A stretch of DNA of 64,000 bases from Malus domestica (GCF_042453785.1 NC_091677.1:4993501-5057500), one strand, 5' to 3'; counted from the stretch's first letter, positions 11,114 through 22,510 are shown. Numbers and translations are program-made. Notes: generated by a model not told the origin, from the sequence alone.

Positions 11114-13609
11114 TCATTTGTGACTATTCCTTTCAAGGCAACTCTGATGAAGCTGCAACACAAACTCAAGGGTATTCACAACGTCGTTCATTGACGGCCG
11201 TTCAATTCCTTTATCATGTATGCAACTCATAGCAATATCAACGAACACATTCAAGCACTTGACTTCAATCTCACCCTTCAAATTTGGATCAATGATTTGG
11301 TCAAGTGTTCCGTCTCCATGACAAGTCCTAGCCCACTCAGCTAAGCTCATTTGCCTTGTCTCCACCGTATGCATTAGAGCGGGTCTCCCACACAAAACCT
11401 CAAACAACACAACACCGAATGAGTACACATCTGACTTCACAGTTAGCTGCTGAAGTCGGAAATATTCCGGGTCCAGATACCCGAAACTGCCTTTGACCAT
11501 CGTACTCATGTGGGTCTTAGATGCGGTAGTCATTCCCATTTTTGACAAGCCGAAATCCGAAACCTTTGCCACCCATTTCTCATCCAACAAGATGTTGGTG
11601 CTCTTCACGTCACGGTGGATGATAGTGCTCTTGGTTCCACAGTGAAGGTAGTGCAGACCACGAGCCGTTCCAATACAAATCAGAAGTCGTTGCGCCCAGG
11701 AAAGAGGTGGGTTGTTAGTGTGGTAGAGATGGCTGGCGAGGGTCCCACGTGCCATGTAATCGTATACTAAGATCATCTCATCTTCATCCGTACAATATCC
11801 AATCAGAGACACCAAATGGCGGTGGCGGAGTTGGGAGAGCAGCTCGATTTCTGTCTTGAACTCGTGTGCCCCTTGTGATGATTCGGGTTTCAACCGTTTG
11901 ATTGCAACGGTTGTGGTCTCGCCATCACTGATGCATCCTTTGTATACGTTTCCAAATCCTCCAACTCCGATAATACACATATCGTTGAAGTTTTTGGTGG
12001 CGGATTTGATCTCTTTCAGAGACAGATACAGACATAAATCAGATGGTAAAGTTGACCTGCAGGCCATAGTTGACCTGGTCGTCCTGCAATTGGCGCCCGA
12101 GGACTTGGCTTTCCATAGTAGTCGGAAAATCAAGAATCCGAGGATAAAGATCAGGACAAGTATGCCGGCAACTTCACCAGCAACGATTTCAAACACCGTC
12201 TTCTTTGACGAATTATTTGGGGGGCTTTGCGACTCCACTGGTTTGGATGGAGCTGGGACATGGTTCGGTCCGCCGAGATTACCATTTGAATCATTCAGTT
12301 TGAAGATTTCGAGCCCATTCAATAATATTCCTTTGTTGTACTTGTCCTTCAGTGCGATAGAAAGATTTGTTTTCTTCCCCATGCTTTCAGGGCCAACCAT
12401 TGACACAACGTAATCTTTGTACACAGGAATCCCACGGCCATGGCCTCGATCACAGGTCCAGAAGAAGATGTCTGCTCTTTCTTCAACTGTTTGCTTGTCT
12501 ATGTAAATTTGAAACTCTTCTCCGGGTTCTTGCCAACTACAAAAATGCAATCTAATAAGGTAAGAAAACTTGGAATCTACAGGGAAGTCCCAGGTGAGGT
12601 TGTACCCAATGTTCCAGGTTGGTGCCGATTCCGCGCTAATCGACAGGCCTGTTTGGTAAACTTGTTCTGGCGCCGCATATGCTGGTATTACGGCAAAGTC
12701 AGGTTGACTACCGAATTCTTGTAGGTGACTGCTTACACTTCTTAGCGGCTGTAAGTAATTTATCTCCACTTCCAAACCATCCCAGCGGCGGTACATGCCA
12801 GTGTCTTGAGTGAATAAGATTTGTGGTCCACCGATGTTTATTCGGTAGAGCATCTCTAGGGCAGTGTTGTTCTCTATGCGAAACTTGTTTTCTTCGGTGC
12901 ATACTTTCTTGTTGTGCCTATTGGAGCTTGGGGCAGGAGTGTAGTAAAGATTGGTCGGCATGGATACAATTTCGATTCCGTTGATAAAGGCATACGCATC
13001 TGGACTTGCTGCCATGCTTGGAGCAAATGTGATGTTCAGGCTCTTTGTGTCTTCAACGTTCAAACAGAACTCTCTGTACAAAGTGTCAACCCCATTAGCA
13101 TCTGTGACTGAAGCATTGAAGTCGTGGAGAAGGGTAAAGCCACCGGCTTTGACAGAGAATAGTGCTTTGGAGCGTTCGAAGTTAGGGCCATAAGAAACCG
13201 AGCGGAAATACAACCGGACGAACTTTTGGCCGGCAGTTTTGAAGGAAAATCTGTAAGTAAATTCAGAGTGAGAAAGCCGTGCCCAGGTATAAGGTACTTT
13301 GATGAAGGAGGAGGTGGACGATGGAGGGGCTTCTCTAACAGTGGATTTGCTAGCAGCTTGGTGGTCTTCTAAGGGGGAGTATATCGAGTACATATCTCCA
13401 GTCCAATATTGCTTATCTTGCATTAGGGGGCCCGTATAGCCGCATGCAACAGTGATAAAGTCGACTGGAGTGTATACAGGCGGCAAGTCGTCTTGGGCCA
13501 CGAGCAAGGTAGGGATCATGAGTAGAAACAGTGGTGAGAGGTGAAGACGAGGCGAACACTGTTTTAAGGTTGTATAAACGTGTTTGCTGCTTGTAATAAC
13601 GTTCTTCAT
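11114..13609 (-). CDS. FERONIA-like CrRLK1L receptor kinase, 831 aa, intact frame
   Basis: Single-exon receptor kinase predicted at the plasma membrane; the family binds RALF peptides with LLG co-receptors in growth, fertilisation and immunity (family knowledge). Seen here: signal peptide (about 1-38), malectin-like ectodomain (about 45-430), transmembrane helix near 473-497 (EVAGILVLIFILGFLIF), glycine loop GVGGFGNVYKG near 546-555, catalytic lysine VAIKRLK, HRDVKSTN near 661-668, DFGLSKM near 684-690, and KGSFGYLDPEY. All catalytic residues are present. The start gives a good signal peptide just below a (ta)n(ga)n leader. Oddity: the protein stops at CLERNSHK, about 40 residues short of the tail ending FSEINDPNGR seen in its neighbours. 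Remnants of that tail lie downstream in another frame, so the gene is C-terminally truncated by an old frameshift but may be functional. Closest Arabidopsis types are FER and the MEDOS group; the exact orthologue is not assignable by eye. Confidence 0.93.
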   Translation of the reverse strand: MKNVITSSKHVYTTLKQCSPRLHLSPLFLLMIPTLLVAQDDLPPVYTPVDFITVACGYTGPLMQDKQYWTGDMYSIYSPLEDHQAASKSTVREAPPSSTSSFIKVPYTWARLSHSEFTYRFSFKTAGQKFVRLYFRSVSYGPNFERSKALFSVKAGGFTLLHDFNASVTDANGVDTLYREFCLNVEDTKSLNITFAPSMAASPDAYAFINGIEIVSMPTNLYYTPAPSSNRHNKKVCTEENKFRIENNTALEMLYRINIGGPQILFTQDTGMYRRWDGLEVEINYLQPLRSVSSHLQEFGSQPDFAVIPAYAAPEQVYQTGLSISAESAPTWNIGYNLTWDFPVDSKFSYLIRLHFCSWQEPGEEFQIYIDKQTVEERADIFFWTCDRGHGRGIPVYKDYVVSMVGPESMGKKTNLSIALKDKYNKGILLNGLEIFKLNDSNGNLGGPNHVPAPSKPVESQSPPNNSSKKTVFEIVAGEVAGILVLIFILGFLIFRLLWKAKSSGANCRTTRSTMACRSTLPSDLCLYLSLKEIKSATKNFNDMCIIGVGGFGNVYKGCISDGETTTVAIKRLKPESSQGAHEFKTEIELLSQLRHRHLVSLIGYCTDEDEMILVYDYMARGTLASHLYHTNNPPLSWAQRLLICIGTARGLHYLHCGTKSTIIHRDVKSTNILLDEKWVAKVSDFGLSKMGMTTASKTHMSTMVKGSFGYLDPEYFRLQQLTVKSDVYSFGVVLFEVLCGRPALMHTVETRQMSLAEWARTCHGDGTLDQIIDPNLKGEIEVKCLNVFVDIAMSCIHDKGIERPSMNDVVNTLEFVLQLHQSCLERNSHK

Positions 13610-13610
13610 G

Positions 13611-13611
<1 letters not shown>

Positions 13612-13653
<42 letters not shown>
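13612..13653. repeat. (TA)n(GA)n compound microsatellite at the receptor leader
   Basis: atatat...agagag directly upstream of the start codon at 13609. The same compound repeat, longer, opens the duplicated promoter block at 30717. Confidence 0.9.
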
Positions 13654-13655
<2 letters not shown>

Positions 13656-14195
13656 AAATGGATGAGGGTGAGGGTGAGGGGTTGAACTAATGGCGATGGA
13701 GGATGAAGCTCGAAAATTGGTTATAATACGTAAGCTGGTTGGGTTCTTGTCCTGTTTTTCGTTATGAACTGTGTGTGAACATGAGAAATATACTTGTTTC
13801 TCTTTTGTCATAATTAAATTTGAAGAAACTAAAAAAAAAATAAAAAGGTTTGAAGAAACTTCCTGGAAATTAATCTAAATAATTTTCTTATCTTTTATTT
13901 AACATTTTTCTTCCTCTGATAACGACGCGGGCCAGTACCGATAAGTCAAGATTTTTGACAAACATAGTATTATTTCCAATTATTGATTATTTTTAAATGA
14001 AATTTCTGTTTTACACTAAGTTAATGGAAAAGTTGACAGAGATAATGAAACGAACTTTTAGTGAAACAAAACATTAAACTTAATTCAAAGACATGAGAAA
14101 TTATAATTAGCGTTCGGGAACCGAAACAAAACTTGCGATACGATACTAGGACCACTGCTGTAATTTAATATAATATTAATTACCTTGAGTTGGAT

Positions 14196-15107
14196 GGGTT
14201 GAAATCTTCTGCACCCAAAAGCCTCTGTGGCTCCCCTGTGGCCTCTCTCAGGATCTCTCCCACCGAACGCCGACCACCACCAAAGCATCCCACAACCATC
14301 CCTCTCGGCCTCTTGATTAAGAATCTCGCTGTATGTTTCCAGATCCCCTATACTACAAACCTACTTCACAGAGACCCGCCATATCCGTGACGGCCGCGGC
14401 TACCAGTCGGCGTTACGAGAAATCGAAGCCCTCCGCCGCCATTGATGGGGCTTTTCCCAGTATAGCCTTTCGCGCTTTAATCTTTGTACAATTACAAAAC
14501 CACCACTTCGAAGAAGAAGACTTTTGGTGTTGGGAGGATAATGAGGACGGTGGCGATGACCGTCCGATGCTTGGAAGCCATGTGCTATAAATTTGGAATT
14601 TGAAAGGAAAGCTGTGGTAGATAGGTTGTAGGGGTGAAGATGTCAGGGAAGGGAGGAAGGATGAGGCGCTATGGTTTCTGTGGGTTGAGAGGTAGAAGAG
14701 GGTGAGATTGAGGGCTGGTGTGTGGTATTACCGTGCTCTTTGAAAAAAAAATGTTTGTTGCGAGAATAAATGACCGTGAAATAAAGTTGCAGAGTGTTTG
14801 ATAAATTTTTTGTAAAAATGTTTTTGAAGAAAAAAAAAATAGTATTATAGTGTTTGGTAAACTTTTATGTAAAACAGATATGAAAAAAATTGATTTTTTA
14901 AAGTTGGGTTTTGCAGCTTCTTAGTTTTTTTTTTTAATACCAGTTTTTTCTAGAATTACCTCACTACCAAATCAGATCCGAGTGAGCTGAGAGATGGATC
15001 CATTTATTTATTTATTTTTAATCTTTTTCTGAGTTAACAGTGTTAAACTAGAGTTAGTAGTTGACAGGGATGTCACAGAGGCTTTTGGTTGCAGAAGATT
15101 TCAACTC
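14196..15107. mobile_element. MULE with terminal inverted repeats, possible Pack-MULE, 912 bp
   Basis: Ends are inverted repeats of at least 30 bp (gggttgaaatcttctgca and the complement of tgcagaagatttcaactc, continuing through ccaaaagcctctgtg). Flanks gagttggat (14187-14195) and aagttagat (15108-15116) are a degenerate 9-bp duplication, as expected for Mutator-like elements. The paralogous block near 31300-31315 reads straight through the site, so the insertion is after the duplication. The interior from 14220 to 14590 is much more GC-rich than its surroundings and open on the plus strand (for example RPAISVTAAATSRRYEKSK), looking like a captured 5' end of a host gene. I do not recognise the donor. 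Confidence 0.7.
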
Positions 15108-15660
15108 AAGTTAGATAAGGTAGGATAGAAGTGAATATAGGTTCAATTTATTTGCCAAATGTACATTAGTGTCCTCAAAAAGAAAAATGTACATTAGTGA
15201 CATGTATTATGTCCATGTAAGCAATTTTTTTAGAGGTAATGGAATAATAATTTGAGACGGAAACGGAGAATTTGTGGCTGCTTCTATTTCTGGGGTGGTG
15301 AACGCTTTTTCTCCTTTGTTCGTGGAGGCAACTGTGGCTAGAGAGGGTTTGGCAAATACAATTGGCTTTGTTTTGTTGCATGAGTACAATAATTGTGATT
15401 GTTTTGTTGCATGCAAATCGTGAAGTATTTCGATTTGTCTGTTCAAAGTCGTCGTGGAAAAAAACAAAAGTTAACAAAGAAATGAAAGGGACTTGCGTTG
15501 ATGCATCACTAGAGCAGTTTCCATTCTTTTTCCTGCCACTCATATTGGATGTATATCTTCTTCTTATTATTTGCTATCGAGAAAGTGTGATGGACATACG
15601 TCCCGAGCGATGAATAATCAACATGAATCATGATGGAGTTAGTCGCTGAAGTTGACATCT

Positions 15661-15941
15661 ACCTAAAATTATTTGGTTGTTGAAATGAAAAAATAACAAT
15701 AGATACTGTTTATAAAAAAAAAAATTGACTACGATAGAAAATTTTTGAAACTACGGATGGAAAAATTTTCAAACTACGGATAGAAATTTTTTCAAACTAT
15801 GGTTGCTAAAATCGAAAGACACGAACGACAGGGCTAGAATGAAAAATGTCTAAAAGCATCCTTGTTTTTATACCATATAATAGAAAATGTGCCCACGCAA
15901 ATGTATTAGTTGCAACAGGCATAAATAGTTTTCACACAAAG
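15661..15941. other. Intergenic, tandem tttttcaaactacgga-like words
   Basis: The short sequence aaattttt-aaacta(c/t)gga is repeated three times near 15735-15810. No gene is seen. Confidence 0.4.
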
Positions 15942-16869
15942 CAACTAAAAAAAACATGGTACATAAGAACCAATAAAGTCAAACTTTGCTTCCTATATAT
16001 GGATATGCATGACATAAGAAACATTTATTTGTAGATCGTATTGTGTCATCAATAACATAGTTTCAATTAATTAGCCTACTACATAGAGGAAAAACACAGA
16101 AAAGAGAAAGTAGAAAAGTAGAAGGCATAATAAGTAGAAAAGTAGAAGGCATAATACCTGAGCATCTAGTAGGAATAGTAAGTTTTTGAAAAAATTGCTA
16201 AACCGTCTTACAAATTTAGTCGTTAAACATTATACTATAACCCAAGACAAAGATATAGTTTGTTTACAAAATTAGGGAGCTATCATGTCCATTTATGCTT
16301 CTATTTATTAATTCTAAGATGTTTTTTGAGTTGTTTTGGATCTGCATTCATTTCTTGGAAGACCACATTAAGAAGAAGCATTTTGTCAATTGATGCCTTA
16401 CGGAAAATTTTCGATATTTAATCCTTCTTTTGATTTAGTTCCGTGTTAGCACATGGCATATTTTGCTTTGCTTTCTAGTTATTCGATGTGCCGTCAAATT
16501 TGAATATCTTTATGCGAAAATGATTCATGGCTGTTGCAAATTATAGCAGCACTTTGTTTTGAATTGTAAACAAACTATATCTTTGTCTTGGGTTGTAGTA
16601 CAACGTTTAACGACTAAATTTGTAAGACTATTTAGCAATTTTTTCAGAAACTTACTATTCCTGCCAAGTGCTGAGGTATTATGCCTTCTACTTTTCTACT
16701 CTATCTTTTCTGTGTTTTTCCTTCATGTAGTAGACTAATTAATTGAAACTATATTATTGATGACACAATACAATCTACAAATGAATGTTTCTTATGGCAT
16801 GCATATCCATACATAGGAAGCAAAGTTTGACTTCATTGGTTCTTAGGTACCACGTCGTTTTTTTAGTTG
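15942..16869. repeat. Large foldback element, arms about 310-325 bp
   Basis: The left arm 15942-16267 and right arm 16565-16869 are inverted copies (caactaaaaaaa-catggtac ... atagtttgtttac against its complement), with only scattered mismatches. The loop of about 300 bp (16268-16564) has no coding sequence. The left arm has a local tandem gain of gtagaaaagtagaaggcataata. A foldback MULE or similar is likely; the target duplication is not clear by eye. Confidence 0.75.
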
Positions 16870-18730
16870 CAAGTTTAATTCCTACGAAACAAATATGCAT
16901 GTAAAGTAAAAGGCATCAACACAACATGTACTGCTTTACAATCATCTCAAGTTACTGACACAACCAAAATCAACCGCACCCAAAATTAGATCAATAGAAA
17001 TAGAAACAGGAGAAAACCCAAATGCAATAGGAGAGAAAAAGAAGAGAGAATGTTTCATTTTCTTTGTAATTTGACCAATTGTAGTTTCAATCAAACTAAC
17101 AGAACATATACGTCGTTCTCAATAATTGAGACATCTTTACAACATATTGATTATTAGTTATAATAGCTATCATGGTAGCATGGTACTAATATTCCACACA
17201 AAAAAAAAGCTAGGTGCTTCCCACCCTAGGAAATTGTTAAAACACCCATCAAACTAATTGATTGGAAACAGTATGGTGCTTCCCAATCTAAAGGGTTATT
17301 GACAATAAAGCAGCAGATTAGTGACAATTAATTATGATTTGTTTTGGGTCCAAATAAACCTTGTTAGGTGATGGTGAATCCATATGAAAGTAAATGATGC
17401 TGATTTCAAAATGGATACCGAAGAGCTATTCATTGAATGAAGTAACTATTAAATCTGTTAAATTACAGTAGAAGAAGTCTAATATGTACAGAAAGCCACA
17501 TAAGAAAATATATACCAACAGAAAAGTGGGCTAATCCAACCAGTCACCAAAGGACATTGTCACCCGAGCAATTGTCGGACTATATCTTTGATGAAACAAC
17601 AAACTGCTGAGGAAAATGATCATTACCCAAAATTCCATTCTGAACAAATATATGGACCAATCTGAAGATGAACATAGAGCCTTGCCTTGTAAACCATCTT
17701 TGAGCCAACCAATTACACAAATCTAAATAAGAGATGGCAGAAAAGGAATATGAAAAAAAAATGTGGGTATGAGTTATGCATCTTGCTTGAATGCTATCTA
17801 TCAATGGTAATTCCCAAAATCCAAACAAACACCCAATCAAAACGCCAAAGCCAAACAGGACAACTACATATATATTAAGTTCTTAATAACGAATAAGTAA
17901 AATTTAGCAAAATTTAGCATCTTCCATCTTCACCATAACAGGTGGACTCAACTACACCCTAGCTGAACCAAACCAAAATCAAGATTACCAAAGTTAATTC
18001 CAACCGTTAATTTCTATAAAATCATACCTCAAAAGTTAAAACAAAACAAAATTGAAGGGTCCTAAAAACCAAAAACCCAAAAATCTGCCCTCCCTGAGGA
18101 ACCATCCGAGATTCAAATCAGAGAAATCACACAAAAGGGATTGGAGATCATCAAATACCGACTTGGAAGAGGCAACCTTCGGGTGAGAATGGTGATATTA
18201 ATATAGAAGATAAGGATAATAAAAATGTAGTGTGTAATGACACGCCAATTACATGACCAGACACCTCCCCCCGTGCCAAAGCAAGTAAAAGTGAAACCAT
18301 AATATAGGTTTCTTTGTGAAGAGAACTTGTATAAAGAAAGGTAATCACTTCAAAACTTATTTCCATTGATAAACATCAACGTAAATTTTGCTTGAGACAT
18401 ATTTCCAGTCTATTTAGAATGACACCAAGAGATTTACTCCATACGATTTACAGCTAAAAATATAGCCTAAAGATACAGAAAACATATGTGTTTCTCATTC
18501 TGACTTGGATAAATGGCCTAAACTATGAGAAATTATCAAATTTTCTTTAAGTTTTTTATATTTTTTTAATAGGGCAAGAGTTTTGCTGGATGGAACCCAT
18601 TTCATCCAAGTTCTAATTATAATTGTTCACAGAGTTTAGTGCAGTGGAGTTTGATATATAACTATTAAAACTCACATAAAATTAGGTATCCACGTAAAGA
18701 GTTCACATTTGCAGAAGTAGAGCCTAAAAT
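16870..18730. other. Intergenic AT-rich sequence, no gene recognised
   Basis: No exon with family similarity is seen. Short open frames at 17580-17840 and 18151-18366 on the minus strand have no recognisable features. This stretch could be the 3' side of the broken UBC2-like gene, but I cannot find its later exons. Confidence 0.4.
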
Positions 18731-18739
18731 ATAACTAAC

Positions 18740-18852
18740 CTCGTCAACAACATTATATTGTTATCCTGAGGCCCCCAGCTAATCCTTGCGGGCGGGTCTT
18801 GTTGCAGCCTCTTGAAGTCTCTCATCAGCCTCTTCCTTGTAGGAGTTGACAT
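18740..18852 (-). pseudogene. RAD6/UBC2-like ubiquitin-conjugating enzyme, first coding exon only
   Basis: The minus strand from 18852 reads [20 protein letters not shown], then [18 protein letters not shown] before a GTTAGT donor at 18739. The plant UBC1/UBC2 N-terminus is [20 protein letters not shown] followed by [20 protein letters not shown] (recalled, not searched). Three changes fall in an otherwise nearly invariant stretch (GISG to RISW), and the active-site exon (with the FHPNIYADGSICLD motif) is not found to the left. In intact genes a 5'UTR intron precedes this exon; here an acceptor-like TTTATAG sits just upstream, and a possible 5'UTR exon with a CAG|GTGAGG donor lies at about 19459-19570. 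I read it as a truncated, unprocessed gene copy. Confidence 0.72.
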
Positions 18853-19705
18853 AGCAAATTTGCTACCATCTATAAATCATCAAACCAATTTAATAAACCG
18901 CATTTTAAGATTAACTATGCATTGAGCGCAAATCAATTTCATATTTTTTTTCCAATACCCTCCCAAAAAAACTACTTGTCTACACCAAATTGCATACAAA
19001 AGATATTGGGGCAACTCATATTGCGCAACAAAAACACATAGTCACCAATACAAATACTTCAAACTACGACGTAGATAGCTTCAGTTGGGCTACATGTAAA
19101 CAAATTCAAAGCTCAAGACCTGAAATTGAGCTCAAAAACTGGAAATCTCACTTCAATAAAGCAGTTTTTCAGATGTTTACAGCTTAAATATGCATGATAA
19201 CAAAAAAAACAAAAAAAAAAGCATCCTTTCTTGACTAATAGGACACTAATAGAAAAACCCTAATTCATATTATTCAGATTACAAATACACAGGCGACCAA
19301 ATAGATAATAAAGCTGGACAATTTGACCCCAATCCAACACAAAAATTGTTCTGGTTATACATGCGATACCCGCCTAAAATATCAACAATTCCAAATTAAA
19401 ATGGAAAATGAAATGAAGCAACATAGATTGAATACAATTTGGGGAAAATTACCTCACCTGGAGCTCCGAATCTCCAAGAGGTCCCGATCCGAGCAGGCTC
19501 CGAATTGGGCCGAAGCCATTAGGTTTGGGGGGAGAGGAACACGGAGCTACCGTGAGAGAGAGAGAGCATGCATTGTCCTTTTCTTCTATCCAGCCACTGG
19601 ACCGCAGTTCCTTCACAAAAAATTATATGCATGTGTTAGTTTTTCAAGTTCTAGTCTTGCAATCAACTAAAGAACACCATAATCGAAGACTTCGAAGGGG
19701 TTTAC

Positions 19706-19806
19706 CTTTGGATTCTTCGGCTTTCATATGGACCTTTTGGTCCTCCAACTTCGCCATTTCCTCCTCAGCGCCTACTTCCTCATCATCTAAACGCCAACAC
19801 TGCCTC
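19706..19806 (-). other. Exon-like island, unidentified
   Basis: An open stretch on the minus strand between an acceptor-like TTCTAG and a GTAAAC donor encodes a charged, helical-looking peptide (CWRLDDEEVGAEEEMAKLED, then QKVHMKAEESK). It is not recognised. It lies upstream of the UBC2-like exon on the same strand, so it could be another captured or broken gene piece. Confidence 0.3.
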
Positions 19807-20569
19807 TAGAAGAGCCTTACCAATAACCAAGTTAATAAGCTTAAGTTCAAACATTAAACGAATATAAAATGATATATGTACAAAAATAATGTTCCATTTT
19901 TACATGAACAACTAAGCAAAAGCATTCTTACAACTAAGCATAAATTTTGAGGACAAACCTAAACCAGATGCTTTTATCGTTAACATGAATAACCATCTAT
20001 ATGAATACTAATTGCATACTCCCTCAAGGTCCTATGGATAACTATGAATGTTTTCAAATTCAACTGCCAATGACAAACACAAAAATAATACAAACAAAGT
20101 TTAACATGAATCAAAACATACGTATATGAAATGGTAAGCATATTAATCCATAAGATATTGATGATTCACATACAGCCAATAAGAAAAGTATCATATAAGT
20201 GTTGCGTCGTCCCTTGTAAACTCGGACAACATTGAACTGGACCAGTAGATGACCACTGATTTCACTTCAGAATAGTTAAAAATAAACACATTTTTCTGAG
20301 TAATTATGCAATCAAACTCCTCTTTACTCTCTTGCTTGTCCATGGTATCACAAAATGGAGCACCAACGTCTGCTTAACCAATGAGGTTGCACGCACAGAT
20401 CCTCACACATGTGGGGAACGACTTTGTTGTGTAAATCAACACATTGTATGCAGTGAGACAGTAGGAAAAAAAAAAAAAAAAAAGACTACCTAGGTTCTTA
20501 GATGTTTAAGCTAATAAGCAAGAAAGAAATTGATATTTCCAAATCCCATGGCTTTTGGCAGGTACTTAC

Positions 20570-20656
20570 TAAATCTGACGGCAAGACTCTGTTCTTCCTC
20601 CCTAACTCCTTCATAACTCCCAGAAGAGAAATTTTCATGCGGCCTCTTTCCAGTGG
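20570..20656 (-). other. Exon-like island, unidentified
   Basis: 87 bp on the minus strand between a GCAG acceptor and a good GTAAGT donor, open in two frames. No family recognised. Similar islands on the same strand at 19706-19806 and 18740-18852 suggest gene-derived DNA here. Confidence 0.25.
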
Positions 20657-22474
20657 CTGCAAACAAAATATCAAATTTAAAAATGAAATCCAAAAACAGA
20701 GCAAACAGGGTGGGTCACTCTCGAGTTTGGGTGCAGAGCTTATCGCTAACCTTCTCACCAGAAAAGAACATGAAAAAATTAATCGAAGTTTTCAAAATAT
20801 GCAATACCTGATTACCTGCTATTGGAAACAAATAATTAATATACAGGGAGTGCAAGCAATTTAATCGAAATTTGCAGAGGAAAAAAAAACTCAAAATCTT
20901 AGTAAAATTAAGAACAAAATTTACTAAACACAGAACCAAAATTAATAGAAATAAATTACTGAAATTAAAACCCAAATTCCAGAAATGAAGAAAAATGGAA
21001 CCCCAATATGGAAATTGAAGCTTTACCTGTAGATCGACAACAGCAAACGTACTCCAACAGCAGGTACCTCAAGAGTGAAAGAGACAGAGCTGAAGATGAG
21101 TTAGACAACGACATGCATCTCACCATTGATTCATGTTCAGACTGCTTCATTGAATGGTAGAAAACCCTAAACAAAACCAAGAACTCCAAATATATCGTGG
21201 CAGTTTCAATTCAAATATATATGTAGCAAGCGTCGACAACACCTACCAAAACCAGAAAAGAAATTGAAGGAAAAGAACCTCATGCTCATTCATTGAATCT
21301 AATCAACAAACACCACACACAAACGAAGAACAACAGATATTGTAGGACATGTGGAATTAACCCATGGATTTCAAAATTATAAAAATTAATCAACAAAACC
21401 AGAAAATATCAAACACATTTTAAAGCCTTCCGTCTGTTATGCTACTCACCATTTATATGTATAATCTCTTGGTAATCTTGCTAATCTGAAGGACATCATA
21501 ATGACTGGACCAACATGAAGTCCATCGAATCTTGCTGCAATTGTGTCCTCCATCTCTCCTTCTTTGTTTATTTCTTCAGTCACCAAAAGCTCAACAAACA
21601 GAATTTTACGAATTCCTTCTTCGTCTCCTTCCTCCTTCGTTTTGGAGCTGCAAAAAAGAAAACTGAGGGAAAGAAGAAGACTCCACCAACCCTTCCCCTA
21701 TCTTTGTCCCTCACCTTCTCTCTCTCTTTTCTGATTTGTCCCTTGCCTTTCACTCTCCTTTTTTCATTGGGCCTCCCCCAACAAAGTGGGAGTTATATTA
21801 AATTTATAATCTAAAGTTTAGTAAAACGACTTCAAATATCCGTAACTATACCGTCATAATCCGGACTCGTAAATGGCTTTCGCCTATGTGCTCGTGGTTT
21901 CGAGATCTATTCGAAAACGTTACTTGTGACCTTGACAGGTCAACGAATTTTAAAGATTCAATACCAAATTTCAAACCGATAACTATTCAATTTAATTTCT
22001 AAATTAACGGAATTTAAAATTAACTAATGAAAATAGTGAAAACGTGTAATACGAATTTAAATAACAAGATATATAATTAATAGTGAAATTCTAGGGACAG
22101 GATTTCACAGTCTACCATTGAAGAAGATAAATTGAGAAAACGCGACACTTTTGTGGCCCATTGCTAGGCCGTCAAAGAAGAACTTGTTATGCTCCTTTTT
22201 CTCTCATTTCTTGTGGTTTGGATCAAGGCTTGTGTTGCTTGGGTTTCTTTTTGTCTTGCTTGGGTTTCTTTGCCAACTCAAGTAGAACAATTATTGCTAT
22301 CTGCATGCCTGACAACCACTGACTTTTCTTTGTGGTTTAAGTTTGAACCCTCACTGCCTAGAAATTGTTTTGGGGATGGACCATCACTTTTGTGGTGCTG
22401 GATGTAAAAAAAGGAAGCTCTTTTCATAAAATTCCAAGGTTGAGCGAAAACTTCTCCTCCAATTATATGTTTTA
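20657..22474. other. Intergenic, AT-rich, pyrimidine-rich patches
   Basis: The patch 21540-21780 is tc-rich and looks like an untranslated leader on the plus strand, but I see no following coding sequence. Nothing else is recognised. Confidence 0.35.
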
Positions 22475-22510
22475 CTAGATAACAAGCCCATGCGTTGCGG
22501 CGGGAATCAA
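22475..22510 (-). mobile_element. Candidate Helitron 3' terminus
   Basis: Read on the minus strand, cccgccgcaacgcatggg (an imperfect hairpin) is followed 8-9 bases later by CTAG and then T, matching the hairpin plus CTRR end of Helitrons. The element would extend to higher coordinates. Its TC 5' end was not located, so the size is unknown. Confidence 0.35.

Larger units (their letters stand above)
13610..15660. repeat. Upstream module of the intact receptor, copy 1
   Basis: The leader and promoter (13655-14195) match 30806-31310, and 15110-15660 matches 31310-32345 with one large gap. It is interrupted by a 912-bp MULE at 14196-15107. A remnant RNase H-like stretch at 15229-15352 corresponds to the 5' part of 31460-31580. 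The block 15440-15610 recurs a third time at about 42175-42320. Confidence 0.8.

Noticed and set aside
11856-12413. 185-codon plus-strand frame opposite the intact receptor
   Set aside because: Antisense shadow of a kinase and membrane region; the minus strand carries all the family motifs.
15175-15543. Minus-strand frames at 15175-15543 and 32022-32231 that resemble each other
   Set aside because: They are the same duplicated non-coding block; similarity reflects duplication, not protein conservation.
17170-17290. gctaggtgcttcccaccctagg as a second Helitron end
   Set aside because: The hairpin directly abuts the TAGC and no CTRR with normal spacing follows.
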